The notes: a model not told the origin generated them from the sequence alone. DNA of 64,000 nucleotides from Diplocarpon mali (GCA_024741835.1 JAENRP010000100.1:17591-81590); one strand, 5' to 3'; shown: positions 1 through 12,576, counted from the first letter of the stretch. Numbers and translations are program-made.

Positions 1-1282
1 AAAAAAGGAGAAAAAATAATAAAAATAGAAAAATAATAATACTAAGCCTACTGCCCCCTCTCTTTATAACTCCTTTGACCCCTCCTCTTCTACGCTTAAA
101 GAGATAAGCTCTAACTCTATTCTAAAGCTAGAGCTCGCCTCTTATCTACACCTTTACTTAAAATAACCCTAACCTCCTCTTACTGCTACTAGCGCCGCCC
201 TATTAGCCGCTGCGCCTAACGCTACCCTTGCTATTATAAGCCTCCCTCCTTTTATAAGAGACTCTGCCGCTATAGCAGTCTACTTTACTAATACAGTAAT
301 AGACCTTAAGAGGCTTAGTATAATTCGGCTGGATTGCTTTAACCTCGCTAGCTAAGACTTAATAAGGTCGCTGCGCTTCTATTAGAAAGTTAGTAATCGA
401 TTTAATACTAATTTAAGTTTAACTTATAGCAACCGTCGCCTAAACCCCCTTTAGCTGGCTTATTATAGCCTTTAGCTATAGAGTAAAGCTCCGCAAGGCT
501 AGCGCGCTTAAGTTAAGTGCGGCTAATCGGAGCTTTTGCGTTAGCTACTAGCAGAAGGTTGATAAGGATCTAAGCGCGCTAGACCGCCTTTTAATAGAGC
601 ATCTCGCGGTTCCTTGCCGAAACCGTACGCGCGTTATTATTATCGTTGTTATTATCTTTCTCTTACTGCTAAGGAGCCTCTCCTTACTACTCCTTAAGGG
701 CTGCAGATAGCGCTGCGAACTTCTTATTAATATAAGAGGGAAGCTATAAATAAGTATTAGCGTAATTAAAACTTTAGACTTAATTCAAGGTACTTATAGA
801 AATATACTCTGCCTTTTACTCCTAGTACTAATAGCACTTTTTACTACGCTCCAATTCAAACTTGCATTCGTATACAATATCGCGCATAAGATGCCGCACG
901 CACTAGTAATAACAAATGCGGTAGGCTACTGCAAGGGCGCCTGATAGCAGGGGAATTAGCACTACGCGTATTAGACGCGATTCGACCCTAGACTAGGGCA
1001 AACTTACTTATAGTAGTTAGTAGTAGTAATAGTAATTGTTTCTACTACTATATATTAGCCCTGTGCTATAATAGTAGGAGTAAAAGACCTATGTAATTAT
1101 ATATAGTTATTATATTAAAGAAGGAAGATCCTACGAAAGGAAAAACAAATTTAAGTATATAACGCAACTTATACTAAACTAAATATAGAATAGTACCGTT
1201 TGTATAATAACGCGCTAAGTATGTTATTATACGAAAATCATTATAACCTACTAACGCTTATAGACAAGTGTTCTTAAAGGGG
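1..1282. repeat. Degenerate repeat-derived DNA, family not identified
   Basis: No intact gene is visible. The + strand has broken reading stretches (for example around 220-330, rich in Ala and Ile) interrupted by TAG/TAA, as in the RIP-damaged retroelements elsewhere in the window. It ends in a purine run (GGGGGGAGG near 1279-1287) like a polypurine tract before an LTR. It may be the 3' part of an LTR element whose start lies outside the window. No conserved motif was recognised. Confidence 0.35.
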
Positions 1283-1287
1283 GGAGG

Positions 1288-1580
1288 TAGTATAATAGCT
1301 ATACCTCCACTTAGTGCAATTACCTAAGAGTATGGCGTTTTAAAGTTTTACAATCTCGATTCGATATAGGATTATTTCGAATCGACCCTAAAGGTATAAA
1401 AGGATATTCTTATATAATATTATATAAATGGGCAAAGAGCCTTAAGCTGCTAATATATATAAGGGAGAAGGGCTCTCCTATAAGAAAGGCTCTCTAACTT
1501 CTTCGTTTCCTTTGTATTAGACCTATAGAATACGCCTTTTGCACTACTTCTTGCTCCTATACTTGATCTCGCATTTCAGT
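1288..1580 (+). repeat. LTR-like segment
   Basis: This follows a GGGGGGAGG purine tract and begins near TATAATAGCTATACCTCC. It contains a TATA-like stretch (about 1417-1465) and ends near GCATTTCA, followed by TGGTTCTGTG, which could be a primer-binding site. These are LTR hallmarks, but no second copy is in the window, so the call is an inference. The copia remnant that follows starts too close for an intact element, so a deletion would be needed. Confidence 0.25.
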
Positions 1581-1599
1581 GGTTCTGTGTCGTTATAAA

Positions 1600-3190
1600 A
1601 ATAGTCGAATAAGCCCTCTCTTATACTAATGCCGATAAATGGCGATCTGCGATCAACTTTAAATATAATTCCCTCGCTTATAAGGATATATAAGTAGTAG
1701 TAAAATGCTTAAAACTCTTAAAAGACGATAGAGTACTTAGATTAAGGCTTATCTTTAAAATAAAAAGAGATTAAAATAAGGAAATCTCTTAATAGAAGGT
1801 CAGATTTATTATATAAGGCTATATATAATAATAAGGTCGAGATTACAATTAGACTTTTGCTAGCGTATATAAATCTGCGGTTTAAAAGATCGCAATTGCG
1901 CTTGCTGCGCTATATAACTTTAAGCTAAATTAGTTTAATATTAAGATAGCTTTCTTTAATTCAAAAGCTAACTCTAATATTTATATTAAATTACCTCTTA
2001 GATATACTTAAGATAAGGTTATTCTTTTACCTTAAGACTACTATCTTAAGCTTCTTAAGGCCTTATATAGCTTAAAGCAATCTCTATAACTATAGTAAGA
2101 AAAGCTACAGTCTAAGCTATAAAAGCTTGATTTTCAACCTTTTAATACTAACAATTGCGTATATATTAACCGCGCCTCTCGGATTCTTATTATTATATAT
2201 ATCAACGACTTCCTTATAGTAGCTAAGAAGGGTAATATATATAATAAGTTTAAAAGAGACCTTTGCAACCTCTTTAAGATCATAGGTAGCAAACCGGCTA
2301 ACTACTTCTTAAGAGTATATATAGTTAAAGATCGATAAAATAGAATGATCTTACTTTATTAAAACGCCTATATTAATAAGGTTCTTAAACGTTTTCATAT
2401 GACTAATTGTAAGAGCGTACTAACGCCTTTTGCTAATAGCTATAAAATTCATATGATTAAATTCGAAGGCTAAGCCACTTTATAAGAAGTAAAGCTATAT
2501 TAAAAGATCTATAGTTCTCTATAATACCTTACGCACTATATATATTAAGATATACTATACTATTGCTTAATTCTTAGCAAATTCCTTACTAACCCTTTAC
2601 TATAATATATAGTAGCTTTAAAACGAGTTTTATAATACTTATAAGGAATGCGATTCTATTATACTACCTTTGGAAGCAAAACAACTGACCTAGAGCTTTA
2701 GAAATTGCATAGTTATTACAATTCTAACTAAGTAGGAGATAGAAGAAGTAGAGCCTCCTATTCTAAGGCCGTCTTCTTCCTTAATAATAGCGTAATTACT
2801 GCCTCCTTTAAGCGATAGACTATTATCGCTCTCTAATTTATAAAAGTAGAGTACGTTACTATATGCAAATTCGCATAAGAGGCCTTTTAAATATACTAAG
2901 TTCTTAAGGAAATAGGCTATACTAGCGACGACGCTATTAAAGTCGAGATGATCTGCGATAATTAAAGAGCCCTTTATCTTATTAAAAACCCTAAATATTA
3001 TTAAAGAACGAAGTATATTAATATCAAGTTCTATTATATTTAGCAAAAGCTTTAAAAAGGCTATTTAAACCTTTAGTATACAAATACTAAAGATAATACC
3101 ACTAATAGACTTACTAAGAGCTTAAATAGCTTAAACCACGCTACCTTTATCAAATTGTTAAATATGAAGGTTCTATACCTCAATTAAGGG
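1600..3190 (+). pseudogene. Ty1/copia polyprotein remnant (RT and RNase H)
   Basis: The + strand translation, broken by many TAG/TAA, follows the copia reverse transcriptase order: a segment like KIKRD near 1755, a block reading IAIALAALYNFKLN near 1893-1935, IYIKLPLRYT near 1980, and the active-site region YINDFLIVAKKG near 2196-2231, where the family has YVDDF. Downstream, the RNase H end reads KYYxRTKYINIKFYYI near 2992-3035, and the frame closes near 3186. Stops fall where Gln or Trp is expected, which fits RIP. The antisense open frame at 2690-3046 is a by-product of this strand. The gag and integrase parts are missing or unrecognisable. Confidence 0.75.
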
Positions 3191-3203
3191 GTGATTTTTT
3201 TTT

Positions 3204-3226
3204 ACTCCTAAGCTGGGCCCGCGAGT
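3204..3226. repeat. 23-nt in-frame hairpin repeat, isolated copy
   Basis: Sequence ACTCCTAAGCTGGGCCCGCGAGT. The arms ACTC and GAGT plus the GC-rich core can pair as a stem of up to 11 bp around one central base. It lies just past the stop of the copia remnant, not within a recognisable domain. It matches the consensus of 23 further copies inside other retroelements in this window. Confidence 0.7.
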
Positions 3227-5844
3227 TGATTTTGACTTATTAAAGGGTGGATTTCCTACTCTAAAGTAGAGCGCGCTAGCGAACTCTACTCCATTTCCTA
3301 TATCTATAGAATTGATTTTTCATACGAAACTATATATTATAATAAAAGTTATAATATTATATATATTGCTAGCGAATACCTTTAAAGGTCTCCTTAAAGG
3401 GGTATATTACAGGTATGCCTATTATATATTTGTCATATAACCTATTATATAATACATTATATATATAATATATTATATAACTTGCTATATAACTTAGCGG
3501 CTTCGCTAAGAAGCCCGCTTACTTTAAATAGCTCTTAGTTAGAGAGCTCTTATGAATCAAGACATCTAACATCGTCGTTTGCACCTCATACTTCTTCGTG
3601 CCCTTTTCTAGTTTACTATTAAGTTTACTATCAAAGAACCTCCTTCCTATACTATACAATCTAGTACTAATGAGGTATATTGAAAGGGAAAAAAATCAAC
3701 CCGAGGAAAATGAAGTTAGAACTTTTCAAAAGCGCTGAAACTAGAATTTTTTCAATCCTGTTTTATAAATACCCTTTACAGTTAGACTCTACCTTGCGTT
3801 TGGGATTGTCTGGACATTACTTGTGATTAGAATAAGGGCTTGATTATAGATATAGAGAGGGATAAGGTGGATTAAAGTACATAAGGAAAAGGAAGAGAGG
3901 AAAGGACACACTTCAAAGCTTTATAGCTTCGAATATTTCTTCAAAATTTAAAGTTAAGAAGAAGGGTTGTAATTGATTATCGCCGCCAACTGGTGAAACG
4001 GGTAGTATGATTAAATAAATAATTGCATTCGCAAGGAGGGCTTATCCTTGGATAGGGAGCCTAAGGCGACAATATTTTCCTAGTACCTCTAGGAATATAC
4101 TTGCCTAAGGCCTAGAGAGAATAATAATTCACTAAGGTTCAAGTTAGATCCTCAGGAGAAGACGACTCGATACCTATATGCGGTATCTCTTAAAAACCTC
4201 TATCTCTTTGAAGAGTCGGCAAAGCTAAGATAAAGTCCCTTCGATATCGGAAGCAGATTCTTAGGCGTTTCGAAGTATATATAAGCACTTTTAACAACAT
4301 ATCAAAACTCCTCACCCTTTCATAAATACCCTCTAATTTCGACCATTACCTGCGTTTTCAAAGATTATTTATGATATATACTTACAATAAAACAAATAGT
4401 TCGATAGTAAAAAAAGACATAAGACAAAGGATAAAATCTAAAGAAAGAGTAAAAGAAAAGGGTATATTGCAAAGTTAGTATAAGCTAGTAAAGAGTTAAG
4501 TTTAGGTACCGGCGATAAGCACGACGCTGGATAAGAAATCAAGTATATAGTGGCAATTATTCAAGGAGGCGCTCGCAGCCTTGGGTAAAACAGTCAAGTT
4601 AGACTTAAAGCAATTCCTTAACTCTAATATCTTTTTGAAGCTCTCCCTTAAGATCTGGTTCAAGTTGAAGACCTAAAGAGCCTTATTTCGAATAAGGTAT
4701 AGAAAGAGACTCTTATTCAAGGAATTGTGTAGGACCAAGTACTAAATAGTAAATTGCGGAGTTTCTTAAGCTAGTTTTATACTGATATATGTAGAGATAT
4801 AGCTATAGCGTTTCCCACTTTTACTATATATTGTAAAACTAACATTGTATATTAAAGGGGAAAAAGAAATTATATTCTTATCTCATTAGAGCCTGCGGGT
4901 ATTGAGGACTAAATACTAAATTTAAGGAGTTATTAAACTAGTTTCTCCTCTTACCTAATGCGACTACAGCGTTTTCTGCTTAAGCTATATATCTTGACAT
5001 ATTCCATAGTACTGAAAAGAAAAAAAGGTAAATAGAATTCTTTAAGGGAGATTCCTTCTCATATATATAGTTGTTATCGATTATCTACTTCTTTTCTCAA
5101 CAAGTCCGGTTAGAAACTCATCTGTTCATTTAAGTTTGAAAGAACTATCGTGGAAAAATGACTATGTTTATGATTTTAAACCGTCTTACTCAAGGGTACT
5201 AGAAATAGCCGTAAGTGCCAGTCGCCTAGTTCTCGAAAAATTGCAGGCATGATGTAACTTCTGCGTTGAATCTCTTGAGTTTTTGTATTACAAGCAGCAA
5301 GTTCAACTCTGCTTGCCGCTTGTCAAATTTGGGAGGCTATTTCTGAACTTTGCTAGAGGCTTAGACGATTCATGCCCAGGTAATGGGCCTTGAAATATGA
5401 ATGTGAGCCAATTACGTGGATCGTTATCTAGTTTTTTTGGAGAAAAGAAGAAGAAAATACTTCGAGATGAGGCAAACGAAATGATCGGGTAAATAGCAAG
5501 AATATGATGGACATGTGATGCGTAGGGTGTATATGTAGATACATATCTTTATTATTAGCTCGGTCAAGATCTTATAATTCCTACTGTCCAAGGAAACAGT
5601 TCAACCGGACACGCAACTCCCAAATAATGTCATCGTCGCATAGCCCCGCTCCCTTCCCGTGGCAGCAATCTTGGTACTCGGCCAGCAGTATGATAATCAT
5701 ACCTGATAACATCCCCGGGTATGGGAGATCACGAACTCGAACCCGAGATGTCCCCTTACGCATACCTTCATTACAATTACATAAGCCTCTCGAAGGAGTG
5801 TATCTCAAATCATGCTCATCGCGACGGAAACCCAAAGAGACTCG
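3227..5844. other. Intergenic, no gene seen
   Basis: AT-rich up to about 3500, then moderate GC. Nothing protein-like was recognised. Two stretches resemble each other (4735-4805 and 4905-4985, both with a TACTAAATA then a GAGTTnnTTAAnCTAG pattern) and may be an old diverged duplication. The last 300 bases are the 3' flank of the phytochrome gene. Confidence 0.4.
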
Positions 5845-8800
5845 TCAAGGGAAGAACCAGCCGCCCTTCTCCCACTGGCCGGGTGTATACAGCGATTCCC
5901 GCTTCGCCGCGGCACTCTTGACGCCCTGGAGAATGAGATCCAGGCGCTGGAAGTCGAGCGGCTTCACGATCCAGCCATCGAAGCTGGAAGCTTGTTAGTG
6001 GCTGTTTGCCTCTTGGGGAGATCCATAGGACTTTCTCACCCGTTCTGAATGTACTCGAACCGGTTCTCCTCGTCCAGTTGGGTTGACATGGCGAGGATGG
6101 GGACCCGCTGCTTGGGCGGCGGCATGTCGCGACCGTTGGCTTGCTGCGCGCGAAAACTCGACTCTTTTTCGTAGAAGCGGATCATTCGAGCTGCGAGAGC
6201 TCCATCCACGGAGGGCATCTGGTTCGGTTAGTATGAAGGGTATGGGATGAAGGGTATGGGAGAAGGGCATGGGATGTATGAAATGTATGAAATGTATGAA
6301 ATGTATGGAGCAAAAGCCAGCTTACCTTCAGGTCCATCAAGATGATATCTACCTTGCCGCCACTTGCCGCGAACCGGTCATGGGCCTCCTGCCCGTCATT
6401 AGCCACCAGGACATCATGTCCTCTCGTCGCGATCTTCTTCCCCAACAGCTTCTGGCTCACGATGTTGTCCTCGGCGATCAGAATTGTCAGCTTTGGCCCC
6501 GTAGATATCGGGTCCGAGCTGTCAGTCTCGGTGATCGGGCTCGAGTTGCTGTCGCTGTGGGAACTCCTGCTGTTGATCAACCCGCGCCCACTGGACTCCG
6601 GGCGGCCGTTCAATTCCATGCCCGGTGCGTGCCGTGGACTGCCAGGATGGGTCCCAAATGCACGATCGGATTGACTCTGGCTTAAAGGCACTCCGGAATG
6701 CGGTCCAGATGTGCGATCCGCCTGGTTCTGACCCGGCGCAAAGACACGATCGGCTTGATTCTGGCTCGAAGGTCTACCAGCACGGGACTCAGATGTACGA
6801 TCCGCTTGGCTCTGACCCGGCCCAAATGCACGATCCGCTTGGTTCTGACTCGAAGGCCTCGCCTCAGTTCTCGGCGTGGGTGGAAAGTCGAGCTTCGGAG
6901 TCCCGCTCTGGGGTGGAGGGCTGGGAGGGGAGAAGCCACGGTGCGAGGCCAGCGAGGGCGAGAAGAGATTCTTGAGCTTGCGAGAGCGCGAGCTTTCCGA
7001 CGGGACATGCGTGAAGGGGATCTCGATCCGGAAGATGGTGCCTCTGCCGGGCTCGCTCGAGAGTCTGATCTGCCCGTTCACGTCGCGGATGTAGCGGGCG
7101 ACGACGGCGATGTCAGCCCGCGGGCCTTGGGAGGCGGCGGCCGGCCCCAACTCGTTGGTGGCAAAGAGCCAGTCCTCGTCGTCGTGAGCCTGCTCGAACT
7201 CCTGGAATGTGTCCTGAGGCGTCGTCAGCGGGAGTGGCAGATAGGCTTTGGAGAGACTCACGTCGAGTTCCGACTCGGACATTCCAGGTCCATTATCTTG
7301 GATCGTGAAGCCGATCGTGGAGGTGTCCCTCTTGGTGTGAAGAAGATCAACATCAACGTTGATTCTCCGCGACTGCCGGTAGGCGTAGCTCGTAAAGTGT
7401 TGCAGGACCTCTTTGAAGCGGTTCAGATCACCCTTGACCATCCGGGGCAGCTGTTGGTTGAATGACACCGTCATCTCGAGGTTCTTGCGCGCGGCATCCT
7501 TCTGCAGTCCCCTCATTGCTCGAGAAACTAGCAATGTTTAGCTCGAGCTGACGATGACCGCACGCAACTCACCGGTCAAACTGAGATTGAAAGGCTCGTC
7601 CGAGTCATGAAACGAGCTATCGTCGGGTTTCGTGAGTTTCAAGAGGTCTTCCATCACATACCCTAGGGATGTTGAAGCCTCCTGTGCCCTGTCGAGGATA
7701 TGCCGCGTCTTGTCATCGATTCTGTTCTCCAGTGCCATCTCCAGGTAATTCACGATTGCATTGAGGGGGGTCCGCACTGTTGTTAGGTCAGTCTTAGATG
7801 CAGGGATTGAGTTCAAGAGAAGGCGACTCACATTCACGGGAAGATGCCCGAATCTGCGATATTTGGTTGCTTTGCTTAGCGGACCCTTTCTGTCGCCACA
7901 CTTCAATGAATCTACCGTAGAGCAATCCCAGCACCGATGCAGTGTCGACTGAAGGTTCGTCAGCCTATCATCCACGCGATATTTGGGTTTTCGCATGAGA
8001 GAGACTTGCGTTGTTCTTCGGTCCACTCCCTACTGGTTCCAGTGACCGTTTCAACCCAGCGCTGGAAACTGGCTCGAGGTTCTAAATATTCTCCTTCCAG
8101 ACTCCGAAATTTCTTCTCGTGGGGATTACTACCGACATCCTAATGAGCACATTTTCCCCGAGCCCTTCAGGTGTTGCTCGATCTCGGGTGAGCATTGGCG
8201 TCCCTAAGCGACCGACAAATTTTGGAATAGGGGTAAAATTAAGCGAGAAAACGTACCCAGCCCATTTTACCTGCTTCGTCTGGCCCTTCCTGAAAAACAC
8301 AATGCAATCATTCCCTCCGCCAAAGTTCAATGGTACCAGCAGAAACCCAGCAATTGTTTTGATCTCACGAATTGATGCAATGGCAGGGAAGTCGGCCAAG
8401 ATATTGTCGGATGCACAGATACTGGTGAATTTGCAGGTCTGCAGGTACGAGGTGATCGCGATAGCCTCCTGGTAAGGATCCAACCTACCGATCGCGCGGG
8501 CGTCGTCGTCTACGCTGAGTATGGCAAACTCCGCATCGACGAGGTTCAACAGATCACTGGAAGAAGCCGCGATAAAGCCCGCGTTGTTGTGAGACGGGGT
8601 TGCCGTGGGTGCTCGGCGGGCGTCGATTCGTTTCTGCATCTGCAGTTGTTGGATCTTGGAGGCCGCGAATTCTCCCTGTAGTTTGATTCTGGTCAGTGTG
8701 TCTCACGACTTGGAAGATACCTATCCAAGGTGAGGACTATTTGCGATCAACTTACGATATTCCGACAGAGCTCTCGAATTGGCAAAGATACCTTGATGCC

Positions 8801-10582
8801 AACGTCGCCGTACCCATGGCAGGCCACAAGACCCCATAAGTCGCCGTCGATAACGATTGATATTGACATTGTCGAGCGGACCCCCATGTTTGCGAGATAC
8901 TTGCTGTGAATCGGGGACATGGCTCGCAAGTACGCATGAGTGAGGTCCAGGGGCTTCTCGAAGTCCCTTTCGTCCCGGCATACCTGTACTGGCATCAACA
9001 AATGCAAAGCCGCGGGTCCAGCTGAGCTCAGAGGAAGGTGAGGAAGACGTACCAGTCTTGATGTCTCCGCCTCACGATCATGTAAAACGCGTACGCGATT
9101 GATGATATACAGCTCTCTGGCCTGCTTTGGGATATCCGACGAAGGATAGTTCAGCCCTTTTGCCTTGGTTAGTCCTTGCAAAGTTCGCCCACCTTCGAGT
9201 TACTCACCCAGCCAGACATCAGTACTGGCTTGCGGGTTCACAAGTTCTGCTTCCACGCAACCATTCTTGTGGGAGTCGAAGCGATAGACCATTACTCGAT
9301 GGAAACCAGTCAACTCGGCAACGATGCCCACCACTACGTCGAGCACGTTTTGAACCGAAGTACACCAAGAGATCTGTCTCTGAGCCTGGGAGAGCGCATT
9401 GAAGAGATCCACGGACGAAAATTCCTTGTGCTTCCTCTGCCGCGCTACGTTGATGACCGGAAGCGGTCTGCTCTTACTCGTCGTACTTCTCGCCAGCTCC
9501 TCAGGAGTGACTTCCATAGTGCTCATAGGTGTCTCCGGAAGGGAGACGGCGGCCCTGATATCCCTTAGCATAAATGCATCAAGATACTCCTCAAACTCGC
9601 AAATCACCAGACCCTCGGGCTCTGACGCAAGGTGCATCGCGCACCAAAGGCGGATATCGGGTTCGAAGGGGAATTTAAGGATGACCTTGAAGATGTCTAA
9701 GCGGGTCTCTTGGTCTGTTGCGGTGGAGTCATGGAGGGTGTGGTTGACACGCGCGACCATCTCGTCGCGGACGTCGTCTTGGAGCACATCGAGGAAGGAG
9801 GTGAGTGCAAAGAGCTGCTCGGGCCCATAACCCACAATCTTTCGAGTGTTTTCGCTTGCGATCTGAACTTCGAGATCCCCAATGTCATTGTACTGCAGGC
9901 CAATCAAGGCGCCCAAGCTCTGAATTGCACCGGGGGTGCGGATAGGCTAGGAACAGACAGCTGAAGTTAGCCAGATGATCTTGAGTGTCCGAAGCCCAGT
10001 ACCAGGAGACTCTATCGATACATGCCCCAATCTCCAGCGAGCACCACATACCTCGTCTTCACATCTTTGGTAGCTGGCGTCTGGATCCAATCCCTGAACA
10101 ATACCCGGAGGACCCGACCCCAAAGAGACAAACTGTGACCTTGCCGAAACCTTGGGTTGTGCACGGCTGGTATTGCTACTCTTTGAGTGCACGCTACTTG
10201 GTGCTCGAGCAGTTCTGGTCGCATTGGTACGGGTGGAGGGCGTATAACTGTGTGCGTCGTCCCCGTTGTATGCAGAAACCAAGCCTTCCTGCTGTGTTTG
10301 CTAACCAAGCGTCAGCACATGTCGTCGGTCTGAAATGCACTGAAAGCCTACCAAGCTTCTACTCTGTCCATTCTGTCCATTCTGTCCACTCTGTCCACTC
10401 TGTGTATTCAACGTTTGATGGTATAATTCTGTACGGCTCTGAAGGTTGCGAATAGGGAAGACCCGCTCGTCATGAGCATTTTGGGGGGCTATAGATGGGC
10501 TGGATCTTGAGCCTGACGTCTGCTGTTGGTTCATTTGCTCGGTTATCTTCTTGCGCTTCAAAAGTCCTCGCACAGAATGCAT
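5845..10582 (-). CDS. Fungal phytochrome, hybrid histidine kinase with degenerate kinase core
   Basis: This is a red/far-red photoreceptor. Twelve exons: 10582-10352, 10300-10052, 9946-9208, 9156-9053, 8983-8756, 8675-8257, 8128-8010, 7948-7832, 7776-7573, 7518-6326, 6218-6040 and 5983-5845. They sum to 3921 nt (1306 aa) and all phases agree. Order: disordered N-terminus; PAS with the biliverdin-type Cys in RCEDE followed by PGAIQS; GAF with SDIPKQAR, SPIH and ACHGYG; PHY with the PRASF tongue motif; histidine-kinase region; Gln/Asp-rich repeat linker; receiver domain with AEDN, the phospho-acceptor Asp in LMDLK, and the Lys in VKPLD. Oddities: the H-box reads SSRELRTPLNAI (His to Arg, codon 7836-7838) and the N-box reads HFTSYA (Asn to Tyr, codon 7385-7387), while DNGPGM and GRGTIF are kept. 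Intron 7949-8009 uses a GC donor. The start ATG could instead be the one at 10534. Confidence 0.93.
6600..6890 (-). repeat. Tandem repeat encoding the kinase-receiver linker
   Basis: Within phytochrome exon 10, several diverged units encode a peptide around QNQADR / QSQADR / QSQSDR followed by (A/T)FGPG or TSGP. They lie between the HATPase G2 box and the receiver domain. The unit count is likely to vary between strains. Repeats of this kind make flexible spacers. Confidence 0.8.
10366..10410 (-). repeat. 9-bp tandem repeat coding for SGQ/NGQ
   Basis: Four to five copies of TCTGTCCAT/C on the + strand encode Gln-Ser-Gly and Gln-Asn-Gly units at the end of phytochrome exon 1, next to its GT donor. 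A simple repeat with no known function. Confidence 0.7.
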
Positions 10583-10672
10583 TAGGATTGTACCTCTGTA
10601 TATAACAGCAAGATGGCTAGACGGAGGCAATTATGGCAGCAGAATCACCAGGTTCACGGCGCTGGGTTCAAG

Positions 10673-10685
10673 TATTTATATATAG
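10673..10685 (-). promoter_or_regulatory. Possible TATA element of the phytochrome gene
   Basis: TATTTATATATAG lies about 90 bp upstream of the predicted ATG at 10582 on the minus strand. Spacing and sequence are compatible with a core promoter. No other promoter evidence is visible. Confidence 0.3.
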
Positions 10686-12576
10686 TCCTTTTTCTCCCCA
10701 ATAGACTGCGATACATATGTGGACCTTGGATTCCTGGAGCAGGCAAGTTTCTTTTGAGCTTAATTACTATCACCTGTCAGTTGCTGGAGGAAGGGGTGGG
10801 GGCATCTAACTGAAGCGGGTAGTTAGTAGTGCGGTCAATACCTGTTGGCAATAACATCTGTACCAAACTTTATATTAATTATGCTTAAGATTTATCAGAC
10901 TCTCCGGGAAATACAGCAGGAAGAGGGAAGAGTGTTGCTGCATTTAGATAGGATATCTTAGATGATATGTGTTCAACATTTCGAGAATAGAATTAAGTAT
11001 AGATCATAAGAGAATCTCAGTTTTGAAGCATCCTCTAAGTGTAGTATAACTAAGTCGTTGTGCCTTTGTACCAAGTACCCATGCTTTTTATTTTATTCAT
11101 TTGTTTGCTTGTCTATTTTCCCCATGTATAGAGGAGCTAAACCAGGGCGCAGAGGTCCGCTTAAAAGTACGAATTCGCACTAGTTACTTTGTGCTAGCCC
11201 AAACAAACACCATATGAAAGTATATTGAACCCTGCCTACGCACTTGAATCCACCTCTGGTAGTACGCCAACGCGGTGTTTGCTTGGCCTATGACGAAGTA
11301 ATAGCAAGCAAAGCAAACACAGGCTTTTCAAACTCAAATAGAATGCTTTAAACTCTAAGATAGAGAATTTTATCTTGTCTTTGTTTATCTCGGGAGCATT
11401 GGACCACTTGTCTTTGTTTATCTCGGGAACATTGGACCACGCATCAGATAGTATTCTAGCCACTCTGCTTTTACCAAGTAGCATCTGTATGTACGTCCAA
11501 TCGTTTTCCTGTAAGTATATCCAACTTGGGATGCGAGTTATCGGTGTTTGGGTCCACTGTCCTCCGAAAATAAATAACCGGGAGCAGTTGGTCCAAGGCT
11601 TTGTGATCGGCATCCTTACACCTCACTTTTGTCAGCTTATTGAAACCAGCTTCTTTAGGGCGTAGTTTAATCCATAGCATGCGATTTGACCGACTAATCG
11701 GTACTTGTGGATGCAGCACTCGCTGATCACCACTTACGAAGTAAGATCAGCGTTTCAGTACTGTGGCACAGCGGTGAGGTATTGTAATCCATCACTCGCA
11801 AAGGGGATGTAGGAGGCGGGACTGATCCAGCGATACCGGAAACGCCTTTAACACTGTGATTCCCTTATAACTTGGTACTTACTTTGTCGCATGGCATAAA
11901 AATACCGTATGAAAGTATATTAGACCTTGCAAACCCACCGAGAACTCTTGCATCCCACGCTGATTTGGTGTTTACTTGTATTTGGCCTGCAGCAAAGTAA
12001 TTTTGCCTTTAAGAAGGCAATTATATTGCTTAAGCTTCTTGACAATTGGAGAAAAGCCCCTTCCCCTGAACCATCATAAGAAAGAAAATCTACCAGACTG
12101 AATATAATTGATCTTCGGTTCTACCACATGCATACAGAATCTAGTGCAAACGGGCGTCAGGCGCATGTTTTTGATTCCCCCGCCACCCCCGAACTTCTAC
12201 CATCTCTGCTATTGACAGCTTCAATACTTCCCCGCTGTACCACAGCGAGCGCGCCGTCGGCATGTTACTGCGTCCCCGAATGCCAGAGCTTGCCAAGTTA
12301 CGTGGACTGGACTGAGCTATGCGCAATTTGAAATAGGTAATCCGAATAAGCACTATGGAGACGTATGAGTTTCTCTTGTTTGTAGACGAGATTGACAAAG
12401 GCCTACTGATAAGCAATCAAGCACTCAGTTAAATAGCCACTTGGAGTAGAGGGATGCACAAAAGTAACTAGGTGACTTTCAAGATATTTTTTGAACTTCA
12501 TTTCTTAAGAGCCGATTAGCTAGAAACTTAGCCTTGTCAAAACAATCTTGCCAAGTTGTTTGCGCAATGCAAGAAA
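10686..12576. other. Intergenic with old small repeats
   Basis: No convincing gene. Open frames here (11236-11613 minus, 12128-12416) show no domain and no coding pattern. There is a 33-bp tandem duplication (11374-11439). Two segments starting ACCRTATGAAAGTATATT (11209 and 11904), both followed by a GGTGTTTRCTTG block and AAGTAAT, look like diverged copies of one roughly 100-bp repeat. Confidence 0.45.
11374..11439. repeat. 33-bp tandem duplication
   Basis: Two adjacent 33-bp units beginning CTTGTCTTTGTTTATCTCGG at 11374 and 11407 differ at one base in the part compared (GGGAGC versus GGGAAC). The unit length is a multiple of 3, but no real gene is evident. Confidence 0.85.

Noticed and set aside
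2690..3046. Minus-strand open frame of 118 codons
   Set aside because: It is antisense to the copia RNase H on the + strand, which shows the family motifs; the open frame results from the stop-rich sense strand.
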